A DNA stretch of 33,082 nt, taken from the NCBI GenBank assembly GCA_021810345.1, contig JAJZIX010000007.1:1-33082 (forward strand), read 5' to 3'. The stretch comes from Nanobdellota archaeon (GTDB lineage: Archaea; Nanobdellota; Nanobdellia; Parvarchaeales; Parvarchaeaceae). Positions 7,893-15,579 of the stretch are shown here, piece after piece. Position 1 is the stretch's first letter, and each line of letters starts with the position of its first letter. The notes under the pieces were generated by a model. It was not told the origin of the DNA. It made no database searches and saw only the letters and a program-made list of their open reading frames with translations. A program made the translations under genes and the position numbers.

Positions 7893-8060
7893 AAGTCAGG
7901 CCTTCCGAAGTCCATAGTTTATTGCCAAGACTCTGGTGTTTCAGCCGTGTTGTCCACTAAACCCATCTAAGTTTTATTCACTAAAATACCAAAATTCGTT
8001 TTAATTTGTATTTGAGAATAACATGTTAAGTAAGATATAAAAACACTGTAATCTCTATTA

Positions 8061-9170
8061 ATGTTTATGCAGGATAAAAAAATACATGTAAAGTTGGTTT
8101 CTCTTTCCTTTAAGAGAGGCAGCGGCGTCGGAGTAGTAGAATACACGGTAAGGCTGGAAAAAGCGATTATAAAATATGATAAGGATATAAAATTATCTAC
8201 AAGAGAGCTTATCCACAGAAAGTTGTATGATTTCGCTAACATTATTTACAAAAATTATAAAAAACCGGATGTAGATAGTCCCACTAAACGTATTCCAGGA
8301 AAACCGCAAATAATACATTATATGGACTTAAACGTGATACCCTTTGATCTTTCTCTTATGGCCAGCAAAGGCGTAAAATTAGTATGTACAATACATGACT
8401 TGGATTCTAGAAGACGTATATTCCGTAGCTCAAAGTTATCAGAGCACAAAAACAACGTGCTTAAAAATATATCAAATTTATTTCTGGATAAGATGATTAG
8501 ATCCTCGTATAAGTACGGCGTAAAGTTTGCAATCAAAAAAGCAGATCATATAATCGTTGTAAGCGAGAAGACAAAAGAAGAAGTTATGAAGTATACTAAT
8601 ATAGGCAAGGATAAGTTATCTGTTGTGTATCCCATAATAGGAGACAACTTTAAGAAAATTAAGGTGGCCAAAAATAAAAACAAAATTGTGGTAGGCCACA
8701 TAAGTAGCTACTTGTACAAGAAAAATGCTGAAGCACTAGTGAGCGCATTTAAACGAACTAAAAATCCAAACCTAGAACTTAGATTATATGGTGGTAAGCT
8801 ACCTTTCAAAATAAATGATGATAGCAGAATCCATTATTTCGGACATGTAAAGGACAAAGATCTACCTAGAGTACTAAATTCGTTTGACGTATTCGTATTC
8901 CCATCTAAGTGGGAAGGCTTTGGGATGCCAATAATGGAGGCGAAAAGATGCAGGGTTCCTGTGATAACTTATAAGAAGGGGGCTCTGCCAAAGATAGTCA
9001 AGGCGCATACATTGCAGTTTAAGGATGAAAAGGACCTAACCTCTATCCTGGAAGAAAAAAGATGGGAAAAAGTTGACACAAATTCAGCGTATAAAGATAC
9101 TAAAAAAACCGAACCTAAATATGTAGCCAAACAAATAGACGAGATATACCACAAAGTACTAGAGAGATGA
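8061..9170 (+). CDS. Glycosyltransferase family 4 (GT-B fold)
   Basis: Transfers a sugar from an activated donor with retention. The 369 residues have an N-terminal acceptor half (IHYMDLNVIP, VCTIHDLD) and a C-terminal donor half with VVGHISSYLYKKN and the E-x7-E motif EGFGMPIME (E285, E293). No membrane span is seen, so it is cytosolic or peripheral. The gene and its 168-bp upstream gap look AT-richer than neighbours, with many AAA, ATA and TTA codons, which suggests later acquisition. The ATG at 8061 is about 22 nt, and one at 8067 about 28 nt, from the TATA-like atataaaa (8035-8042), so either Met may be the start. Donor and acceptor are unknown. Confidence 0.88.
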   Translation: MFMQDKKIHVKLVSLSFKRGSGVGVVEYTVRLEKAIIKYDKDIKLSTRELIHRKLYDFANIIYKNYKKPDVDSPTKRIPGKPQIIHYMDLNVIPFDLSLMASKGVKLVCTIHDLDSRRRIFRSSKLSEHKNNVLKNISNLFLDKMIRSSYKYGVKFAIKKADHIIVVSEKTKEEVMKYTNIGKDKLSVVYPIIGDNFKKIKVAKNKNKIVVGHISSYLYKKNAEALVSAFKRTKNPNLELRLYGGKLPFKINDDSRIHYFGHVKDKDLPRVLNSFDVFVFPSKWEGFGMPIMEAKRCRVPVITYKKGALPKIVKAHTLQFKDEKDLTSILEEKRWEKVDTNSAYKDTKKTEPKYVAKQIDEIYHKVLER

Positions 9171-9254
9171 AGTATCCATAATATACTGAAGGCATAAGTA
9201 AACCTCACAGCTACAGAAAAATGTTTATAACCCACAAGTCGATTATTGGTATGT

Positions 9255-10367
9255 ATGTTTATAGGGACAGCAACTTCTGGGCATCAAGTAGAAGGGAACA
9301 ACAAGAACAGCGACTGGTGGCATTTTGAGCAGACTGGCGAGCTCAGGTACAAGTCAGGCAGCGGATGCGCCCAGTACTGGCTTTACAAAAAAGATATAGA
9401 AATAATGAAAAGGCTACATCTGAACGCCTACAGATTCTCCATAGAATTTTCTAGGGTAATGCCTTCACCAGGGGTTATAAGCACCGCAGCAATAGACCAT
9501 TACAGGGATCTCATAAAAGACCTAAAATCCGCCGGGATAGAACCCATCCCAACACTTTGGCATTACACTCTGCCTTTGTGGTTTTATAGGCTTGGAGGCT
9601 TCACCAACAGGGTTAATTTCAAGTATTTCATAAAATACATCGATGCGCTGCTTGAGAGAGGGCTGGATGTGGATTACGTGCTCACTATGAATGAGCCGGT
9701 CATCTACGCTGGGAAAGCATTTCTAACCGGAAGATACCCTCCATTCAAGAACTCAATACCGATGTTCTTTTCTGTCCTTGAAAATATTCTCAACCTGCAT
9801 AATGAAGCTTATGACACCTTGAAGGCTTTCGGGTACAAAGTTTCTTTTGCTAATCACTTCATAAAATTCAATGCAAATCCAGTACTTTACCCTCTGCTTT
9901 ATTACTTGCATAGCTTGTTCAACATAAGGCCCCTTGCACGCACACACTTCGATTTTATAGGCGTGAACTACTACAAAAGCGTTTCCGCGGAGAGGTTCAT
10001 ACTATCGCGCCTTTTCCCGTCTAGCAAGAGAATATGGCTGCCATCGCCGGAAGGATTGAAGCAGGTAGTGGAGGATGTATATAGGCGGTTCAGAAAGCCG
10101 GTTCTTGTCACCGAAAACGGCGTAGACACATTGGATGACAAATTCAGGGAAAAGCTGATAAAAGAAAGCTTTGCATCGCTGATGTCCGCAAGAAGAGACG
10201 GCGTACGCGTGCTTGGCTATCTGCATTGGTCATTTATAGACAACTTCGAGTGGAACTATGGCTATACAAGGAATTATGGGATAATATCGTTCGACCAAAG
10301 GACCAAGAAGCGCGCGCTTAAGGGCAGCGCGAGCGTACTGTCAAAAATAGCAGAAAAATACGCTTAG
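9255..10367 (+). CDS. Glycoside hydrolase family 1 (beta-glycosidase)
   Basis: Retaining beta-glycosidase (beta-glucosidase or beta-galactosidase type) with a TIM-barrel. The acid/base Glu is in LTMNEP and the nucleophile in LVTENGVD. Other family marks are TATSGHQVEG near the N-terminus and LHWSFIDNFEW near the end. About 370 residues is short for the family, mainly in the region between the two catalytic motifs. The ORF track starts at a TTG (9246). The in-frame ATG at 9255 (MFIGTATSGHQVEG) is better: it fits the family N-terminus and lies 28.5 nt from the TATA-like gtttataa (9223-9230). No signal peptide, so it is cytosolic. It sits between two glycosyltransferases. Confidence 0.92.
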   Translation: MFIGTATSGHQVEGNNKNSDWWHFEQTGELRYKSGSGCAQYWLYKKDIEIMKRLHLNAYRFSIEFSRVMPSPGVISTAAIDHYRDLIKDLKSAGIEPIPTLWHYTLPLWFYRLGGFTNRVNFKYFIKYIDALLERGLDVDYVLTMNEPVIYAGKAFLTGRYPPFKNSIPMFFSVLENILNLHNEAYDTLKAFGYKVSFANHFIKFNANPVLYPLLYYLHSLFNIRPLARTHFDFIGVNYYKSVSAERFILSRLFPSSKRIWLPSPEGLKQVVEDVYRRFRKPVLVTENGVDTLDDKFREKLIKESFASLMSARRDGVRVLGYLHWSFIDNFEWNYGYTRNYGIISFDQRTKKRALKGSASVLSKIAEKYA

Positions 10368-10370
10368 GGA

Positions 10371-11120
10371 TTATTTTGCTCTGTTCTTTTTTCTTATCGC
10401 CCTGAAGTGGAACTTGAATCTGCCCGTGAAGAATATAGAAATGCTGGATATGAAGTATATGAACCAAGTTTTGAGCAGGCCTTCTTCTGCGTGTCTTCTG
10501 TACGATACTTTGACCCCACTTTTTAGCATCTTGAAAGCCCCATACCTTCGAAGCCTGGCGTAGAATTCCTTGTCCTCGCTGACATCTATCTCCTCGTTGA
10601 AGACCCCTGCTTTGTCTATTGCGCTTACACGCAAGAAATCACATCCATATGCGGCGGGGACAAGTGTACGGAAGCTCGCTTTCTTATACAAGTATATTGA
10701 GAAATTCAACATCTTGAACTTTAACCAGTCCCTCTTCCTTAGCCCTTTTCTACTCATTCTGGGCTTCGGTTCAACGCACACTATACTCCCTTTTTCATCG
10801 TCGTCGAAAACTTTGACAACTTCCTGAAATACCTTCTTGTCAAGTATGTAATCTGCATCTATGAGCCCTATTATGCTCCCTCTCGCTTCGTTTATGCCCG
10901 CATTTCTGGCAAAGGAGATATTGCTTTTTGGTGTTTCTACGACTTTCGCCCCATATTTCTCTAGTATCTCCTTAGTCTTGTCAGTAGAGTAGGAGTCAAC
11001 ACCTATGATTTCATAGTTTTTGTAGGTTTGCGCCTTTATTGACCTGAGCAGGTCCTCCACATACTCCTCCTCATTGTAAGCGGGTATAACAATGGATATG
11101 AGTGGATCTTCATGATTCAT
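10371..11120 (-). CDS. Glycosyltransferase family 2
   Basis: The 249-residue GT-A enzyme starts ISIVIPAYNEEEYVEDLL, with VDSYSTDKT as the nucleotide-binding region, the metal-binding DAD at LIDAD (about 88-90) and EDKEFYARL as the base-containing ED motif. One hydrophobic stretch near the C-terminus (WFIYFISSISIFF) plus a basic tail suggests membrane association. The track's first codon is TTG; the next ATG (11120) is 24.5 nt from the TATA-like element within ggttatatttaacc, so it is chosen. It converges with the GH1 gene with a 3-nt gap. It probably builds a surface glycan; the sugar is unknown. Confidence 0.9.
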   Translation of the reverse strand: MNHEDPLISIVIPAYNEEEYVEDLLRSIKAQTYKNYEIIGVDSYSTDKTKEILEKYGAKVVETPKSNISFARNAGINEARGSIIGLIDADYILDKKVFQEVVKVFDDDEKGSIVCVEPKPRMSRKGLRKRDWLKFKMLNFSIYLYKKASFRTLVPAAYGCDFLRVSAIDKAGVFNEEIDVSEDKEFYARLRRYGAFKMLKSGVKVSYRRHAEEGLLKTWFIYFISSISIFFTGRFKFHFRAIRKKNRAK

Positions 11121-11168
11121 CAAATCTATAAAAATAGGTTATATTTAACCGCTTGTATCTGAGCTGCG

Positions 11169-11187
11169 CTGGATAAAAGCAATCCAG
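11169..11187. repeat. Short inverted repeat upstream of tmk
   Basis: CTGGAT and ATCCAG are separated by 7 nt, just before the TATA-like tataaata (11193-11200) of the thymidylate kinase gene. The arms are only 6 bp, so an operator role is uncertain. Confidence 0.25.
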
Positions 11188-11256
11188 AAAGCTATAAATA
11201 AATGGAGACAAACAATAACCTTATACTGAATTTATTAACGCGTAGCAGGAGCGGAT

Positions 11257-11871
11257 ATGGCAAAAAAAGGGAGGTTTATAGTATTTGAGGGCATTGATGC
11301 AAGCGGAAAATCCTACCTTGTAGACTCCGCCGAAAAAACCCTTAACAGTCTTGGTTATAAATCAATAAAAACAAAAGAGCCCTCCGATTCGGACATAGGC
11401 TTGTTTCTTAGAGAGGTTCTAAGAAAGGAGCGCATCCTAAAATCAAACTTCAGTACACAGCTTTTGTTTTGGGCTGACAGAGCCGAGCACATAGAAGCCG
11501 AAATAATGCCGTCTATACTCAAGGGAATAAACGTAATTTCCGACAGGTACATGTACTCAACTCTGGCGTATGGGGCTGCGTCAGGCCTGCCAAACGACCA
11601 GATGAGGGCGTTCTATGGGCTGTCAAGCGCGTTCTTAAAGCCAGACGCAATTTTTTACCTGGATTGTCCAGCAAAGGTCTCCATCAAGAGAATGGAAGGA
11701 AGAGGTAAAGCGAGGGAACTTTTTGAAAAGGAAGAGTTCCTCGAGAGGGTCAGGAAAGAATACCTCAAAATGAGCAAGAAGTACTATTTTATAAAGCTGG
11801 ACTCAACATTGACCCTGCCCGAGCTTGAGCAGCTAGTCTCGAGCAGCTTAATGCGCATGTTCAAATATTGA
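11257..11871 (+). CDS. tmk: Thymidylate kinase
   Basis: Phosphorylates dTMP to dTDP. The 204 residues are normal for the family. Motifs are the P-loop EGIDASGKS (11-19), DRYMYSTLAYG (96 onward) and a LID region near RGKARELFEKEEFLERVR (149 onward). Unlike most genes here it appears to have a leader: a good TATA box (tataaata, 11193-11200) is about 60 nt upstream and AGGAG lies about 6 nt before the ATG. A weaker TATA-like element (tttattaa, 11231) is closer. It converges with the next gene with a 2-nt gap. The ThyX-like gene at 24 kb could belong to the same pathway. Confidence 0.95.
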   Translation: MAKKGRFIVFEGIDASGKSYLVDSAEKTLNSLGYKSIKTKEPSDSDIGLFLREVLRKERILKSNFSTQLLFWADRAEHIEAEIMPSILKGINVISDRYMYSTLAYGAASGLPNDQMRAFYGLSSAFLKPDAIFYLDCPAKVSIKRMEGRGKARELFEKEEFLERVRKEYLKMSKKYYFIKLDSTLTLPELEQLVSSSLMRMFKY

Positions 11872-11873
11872 GT

Positions 11874-12329
11874 TCATTGCGTGCTCTGATACTCCTTGTT
11901 GTGTCGGAGTCCAAAGTAATTCAAGAACATGAGTGCAAATAGGGGGAGCTGCGCGAAGAAGAAAATGTCATTCCACAAGATTCCATACAGCGAGATCGAA
12001 ATCTTGTTGCTTATAAATTCGTAGAAGAGGAAGAAATTCACCGAGCTGCCCAGCTCATATAAAAATCCAAGAAGCATGTTCTTTCTTCTGTTCACAGAAA
12101 AGAATACCAGCACTATTATCGCAAGCATCTCTTCTGCATAAGCCAATGAGTACCATAGAAACCCTGGCATACTTACATCGGTGAAGAAGAAAGGCAGGCT
12201 GACTACAAAGAATACCCCAAAATCCTTGCTCCAATTGGCAATGCCTATAACCAATCCAATCCAAGGGGCGAGGTAATGCCTTACCACCTTTTTGTTGGCT
12301 CTTATCTTGCTTTTAATAGAGTTAAGCAT
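11874..12329 (-). CDS. Small polytopic membrane protein of unknown function
   Basis: The 151 residues include about four hydrophobic segments (LAPWIGLVIGIANW, FGVFFVVSLPFFF, EEMLAIIVLVFFSV and the long aromatic stretch FLYELGSSVNFFLFYEF through FFFAQLPLFALMFL). The N-terminus is basic, the loops are short, and no catalytic motif is evident. The start is leaderless: the TATA-like ataaatat (12352-12359) is centred 26.5 nt upstream. Its 3' end faces tmk with a 2-nt gap. Confidence 0.75.
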   Translation of the reverse strand: MLNSIKSKIRANKKVVRHYLAPWIGLVIGIANWSKDFGVFFVVSLPFFFTDVSMPGFLWYSLAYAEEMLAIIVLVFFSVNRRKNMLLGFLYELGSSVNFFLFYEFISNKISISLYGILWNDIFFFAQLPLFALMFLNYFGLRHNKEYQSTQ

Positions 12330-12468
12330 TTATTCTTAATCCTTCAATCACATAAATATGCTTTTTGTACTGCTTGAACCTATAGCAGCGCTTGAAAGGG
12401 AGCGCACAAAAAGCTCCAGGCCAATAAATTTTTAAATGTAAACAGATAAAGAGGAGCTATTAACATAC

Positions 12469-14139
12469 ATGGAATACAAGTGGACTGTCCTGGCAAACAC
12501 GACGATGGGCGGCCTTATGGCCTCAATAAACGCCACAATAATACTGATCTCTCTGCCGGCCATCTTCAGGGGATTGAATGTAAACCCCTCGGCCCCGAGT
12601 AATTTTGTCCTGCTCCTGTGGGTGCTGATGGGTTACATGCTGGTAACTGCCTCTTTCCTCGTGACATTCGGCAGGCTTTCTGACTACCATGGCAGGAAAA
12701 AGTTCTACACGCTCGGCTTTTCAATATTTGCAGTGTCATCTGTCCTGCTCTCGCTGGTCCCGTACAATTCAGGAGTCTCCGGTGCGATCTACATAATAAT
12801 CTTAAGGCTCATCCAGGCCGTTGGCGGCGGGTTTATAATGGTGAACAGCGTTGCCCTCCTTACTGATGCGTTTCCAGACAAGGAAAGGGGAAAAGCGCTT
12901 GGGTTGAACCAAGTCGCCTTCATGGCGGGCTCATTCATAGGGATAGTGCTTGGAGGCGTTCTGGCGTCGATAGACTTCCACTGGATCTTCATAATAAACA
13001 TACCATTTGCAGTTGCGGGTGCTCTGTGGTCGTATTTCTTCATAAAGGAGGAGAAATTCAAGGGGGTAAGAAAGGGCACAGACTACCTTGGCAATGCCGC
13101 TCTTTCAATCGGGATGGTGCTGGTCTCGCTGGGTCTTACATACTCGCTCGAGCCTTACGGTTCAAGTCAGTTGGGGTGGGGGAACCCATGGGTTTTGGCT
13201 AGCCTGGCCTTCGGAGTCGCTTCATTGATATCCTTTGTTCTAATAGAGCTAAGGGCCAAAGTTCCGCTATTCAACCTGCATCTTTTCAAAAGGAGGGCAT
13301 TTTCATTCGGCACGCTCGCGCTGCTGTTCAATACGCTTGCCAGGGGCGCAGTGATGTTTTTGGTGATAATTTGGTTGCAAGGCGTTTACCTGCCCCTGCA
13401 CGGTTTCCCGATCTCTTCAACACCGTTTTGGGCCGGAATCTACATGATACCCCTCATGGTAGGGTTTATAGCCTTTGGGCCGATAAGTGGTTACCTTACT
13501 GACAAGTACGGGGCCAGGATTTTCAGTACCACTGGCTTAGGTGTTAATATTGTCGGGCTGCTTGCGCTTACGTTGCTCCCAGCGAACTTCAGCTTGATTC
13601 CATTCTTTATCGTTCTTTTTATAATAGGCGCGGGAGGTGGGCTGTTCTCCGCTCCGAACACAAAAAGAATTATGGATGCGCTGCCCAGAGCCGATAGGGG
13701 CGCGGGCAATGGGATAAGGACCACTTTCGCAAACATGGGCCAGCTTGTGAGCATGGGGCTGTTTTTCACAATAGCAATAACAATATTCTCTATAATGCTG
13801 CCATCAGTCATACTGCAGAAGACAACTGCGCTAGGACTGCCTCTATCTATAGGCCAGTCGCTATCTAGTATTCCGGCGTCTGGGATGCTTTTTTCCGCTT
13901 TTCTAGGGATCAATCCAGTAAAAGCATTTGTCTCATCGTTGCCGGCCAGTACTATTTCGAGCATACCAGCCAGTACTTTATCAACCATAACTGCCGACAA
14001 ATTTATACCCACTTTGATATCAAGTGCCTTTATAGAGGGCCTTAGGACATCGATATACATTTCGATAGGGTTCCTAGTGGTGGCAGTGGTATTGTCAGCG
14101 CTCATAAAAAGAAGGTTTGAGGGCACTGTAAAGGATTAA
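12469..14139 (+). CDS. MFS drug-efflux type transporter, DHA2 family (14 TM)
   Basis: The 556-residue protein shows DHA2/EmrB-QacA features: N-terminal TM1 ending MASINATIILISLPAI, motif A GRLSDYHGRKK between TM2 and TM3, and LTDAFPDKERGKALG after TM4. The length and hydrophobicity suit 14 spans. The last extracellular loop is unusually Ser/Ala/Pro-rich (LPASTISSIPASTLSTI). Such proteins export drugs or lipophilic compounds by proton antiport; the substrate here is unknown. GAGGAG lies about 13 nt before the ATG, and TATA-like tttaaatg is about 34 nt upstream, so a short leader is likely. Its stop interlocks with that of the convergent nuclease gene (TTAA, 14136-14139). Confidence 0.9.
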   Translation: MEYKWTVLANTTMGGLMASINATIILISLPAIFRGLNVNPSAPSNFVLLLWVLMGYMLVTASFLVTFGRLSDYHGRKKFYTLGFSIFAVSSVLLSLVPYNSGVSGAIYIIILRLIQAVGGGFIMVNSVALLTDAFPDKERGKALGLNQVAFMAGSFIGIVLGGVLASIDFHWIFIINIPFAVAGALWSYFFIKEEKFKGVRKGTDYLGNAALSIGMVLVSLGLTYSLEPYGSSQLGWGNPWVLASLAFGVASLISFVLIELRAKVPLFNLHLFKRRAFSFGTLALLFNTLARGAVMFLVIIWLQGVYLPLHGFPISSTPFWAGIYMIPLMVGFIAFGPISGYLTDKYGARIFSTTGLGVNIVGLLALTLLPANFSLIPFFIVLFIIGAGGGLFSAPNTKRIMDALPRADRGAGNGIRTTFANMGQLVSMGLFFTIAITIFSIMLPSVILQKTTALGLPLSIGQSLSSIPASGMLFSAFLGINPVKAFVSSLPASTISSIPASTLSTITADKFIPTLISSAFIEGLRTSIYISIGFLVVAVVLSALIKRRFEGTVKD

Positions 14140-14840
14140 TCCCCATTTGCTATAGCTTGCATGCATTCTGAGAAGTATGGGCAGTATTTGCATTCCCATA
14201 CTTTCTTGTCGTCTACGTAATATTCAGGGGGCGGCAGTTTGTTGTTCCGCAGATGGAAATCGAGATCTTTAAATCGGTTTATCACTTTCTTGTTCACCGT
14301 GTCATCATAATCCACCCTGAACTGTCTCAGCTCAAGGTTCTTTTTGTCAGCGTACAATAATATACCATAATCGGCGGCCTGAGCAGACAGGTACAGCATT
14401 ATCTGCATGACATGCTTTGGGTCCGGCTGGTTTACTTTAGAGACGTCTCCTGTGGATTTGGCTTCTATTATAATCCTTTTGCCGCTTTTTGTCACGATAT
14501 AATCATCTATCCTGCCGTAGATGGAAAACGAGGTAGACCCGTCGGCGTATTCTATCTTTATCGGCTTTTCCTCTTCAACGCTCTGAAATTGATCCGAATC
14601 CTTAAGGGCCTGTGCGATGAAATTGTGCAGGTTGTTTCCGAGCGCAAATATCCTACGTGCGGACGGCGCGGTCTCTTTTGGTATTATGTACGAATAGTAG
14701 CTGCGCCTTATACACATCCCTATCTCGCTTGGGTAGTAGGAGCCTATCTTTTTCGGCCTTGCTTCCTCCTCAAGATAATCATCTATTACTTTCTCTATAT
14801 TTATATCGTCGCTTTTGAACGAGAAATCCTTTTCCGGCAT
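14136..14840 (-). CDS. Cas4-like / RecB-type PD-(D/E)XK Fe-S nuclease, stand-alone
   Basis: The 234 residues have the Cas4/Dna2-type layout. C43 is in MCIRRSYY, H72 in NNLHNFIAQAL, D112 in YGRIDDYI, E126-x-K128 in IIIEAKS and Q146 in VMQIMLYL. The C-terminal cluster is WECKYCPYFSEC (C217, C220, C226). The four Cys fit a [4Fe-4S] cluster and the D/ExK/Q residues fit a two-metal nuclease. No cas1, cas2 or repeat array is seen in the window, so a general repair or end-processing exonuclease is as likely as CRISPR adaptation. The start is 28.5 nt from a TATA element shared with the divergent PAP2 gene. Confidence 0.82.
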   Translation of the reverse strand: MPEKDFSFKSDDINIEKVIDDYLEEEARPKKIGSYYPSEIGMCIRRSYYSYIIPKETAPSARRIFALGNNLHNFIAQALKDSDQFQSVEEEKPIKIEYADGSTSFSIYGRIDDYIVTKSGKRIIIEAKSTGDVSKVNQPDPKHVMQIMLYLSAQAADYGILLYADKKNLELRQFRVDYDDTVNKKVINRFKDLDFHLRNNKLPPPEYYVDDKKVWECKYCPYFSECMQAIANGD

Positions 14841-14863
14841 ACTCTTATTAATGATTCGAAAAG

Positions 14864-14871
14864 AATTTAAA
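14864..14871. promoter_or_regulatory. Shared bidirectional TATA-like element between Cas4-like and PAP2 genes
   Basis: aatttaaa, with the palindromic core tttaaa, lies at the middle of the 52-nt divergent gap. Its core centre is 28.5 nt from the nuclease ATG (14840) and 24.5 nt from the PAP2 ATG (14893). The start-to-start distance, 53 nt, equals that of aspS/UDG. Confidence 0.55.
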
Positions 14872-14892
14872 GCTGTGCTTTTAAAAGTAATA

Positions 14893-15579
14893 ATGCCAAG
14901 AAGGAGGACGCTGTATGCAGGCCTGTCGTTTGTAGCAGCATTTATTGCGATTTTCCTGCTTGTTTACTCAAAGACCTCCTACAGCTTCGATGTTTCTGTG
15001 TTCAGGTTGATAAATTCAACTCTCAGTGTCAAGGCTTTGAATTCTTTTTTTGCAGCTGCAGCCGTGTACGGCAGGGAGTACTTCTGGGTGCCAGTTGTCG
15101 CGTTGATGTGGATATTAGGCGGCGTATTCAAGAGTGAAAAAGCACAGAAAGGCGCGCTTATGCTGGTTATAGTCTTCATAATAGTGATAATGGTGGGTCT
15201 TTCATTGAAAGCAGTGTACTACAGGCCGAGGCCGTTCCTCGTGCTATCTGCTGTTCACGTTCTAGTTCCAAAGGACTTTGATTCATCTTTCCCATCGGGC
15301 CATGCCCTTATAGTTGCCGCTGGTGCGACGGCCGCCTTCTTCTTCCTAAAGAAAAGGTATTCAATCCCGTTGCTGGCGGAGGCTGCAGTTGTTTCATACT
15401 CCAGGGTTTATGTCGGCGTGCATTTTCCAATGGATGTGTTAGCGGGCGTTATTCTCGGCGCAGGAATCGCACTGCTGACCTATTACTTCCTTGACGGCAG
15501 TAAGTACTTTGAAAGACTTTTCGGGCTTGTCCAAGGGGTATATAATAAGATCTTGTCTGTGGTGTTTAGAAAGGCTTAA
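14893..15579 (+). CDS. PAP2-superfamily membrane phosphatase
   Basis: Integral-membrane acid phosphatase of the PAP2/undecaprenyl-diphosphatase type. All three motifs are intact: KAVYYRPRP (K-x6-RP, K106), FPSGHA (about 133-138) and SRVYVGVHFPMD (SR-x5-H-x3-D, about 170-181). The 228 residues include about six membrane spans. The likely substrate is a polyprenyl or other lipid (pyro)phosphate. The track starts at a TTG (14815) inside the neighbouring gene. The ATG at 14893 (MPRRRTLYAG) is chosen because it is followed directly by the first membrane span and fits the shared TATA element. Its stop interlocks with the next gene (TTAA, 15576-15579). Confidence 0.9.
   Translation: MPRRRTLYAGLSFVAAFIAIFLLVYSKTSYSFDVSVFRLINSTLSVKALNSFFAAAAVYGREYFWVPVVALMWILGGVFKSEKAQKGALMLVIVFIIVIMVGLSLKAVYYRPRPFLVLSAVHVLVPKDFDSSFPSGHALIVAAGATAAFFFLKKRYSIPLLAEAAVVSYSRVYVGVHFPMDVLAGVILGAGIALLTYYFLDGSKYFERLFGLVQGVYNKILSVVFRKA

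Noticed and set aside
9246-9254. TTG start of the GH1 gene
   Set aside because: The ATG at 9255 matches the family N-terminus and the TATA spacing.
14815-14892. 26-residue N-terminal extension of the PAP2 protein from the TTG at 14815
   Set aside because: It overlaps the divergent nuclease gene and crosses both the start region and the shared TATA element. The ATG at 14893 fits better.
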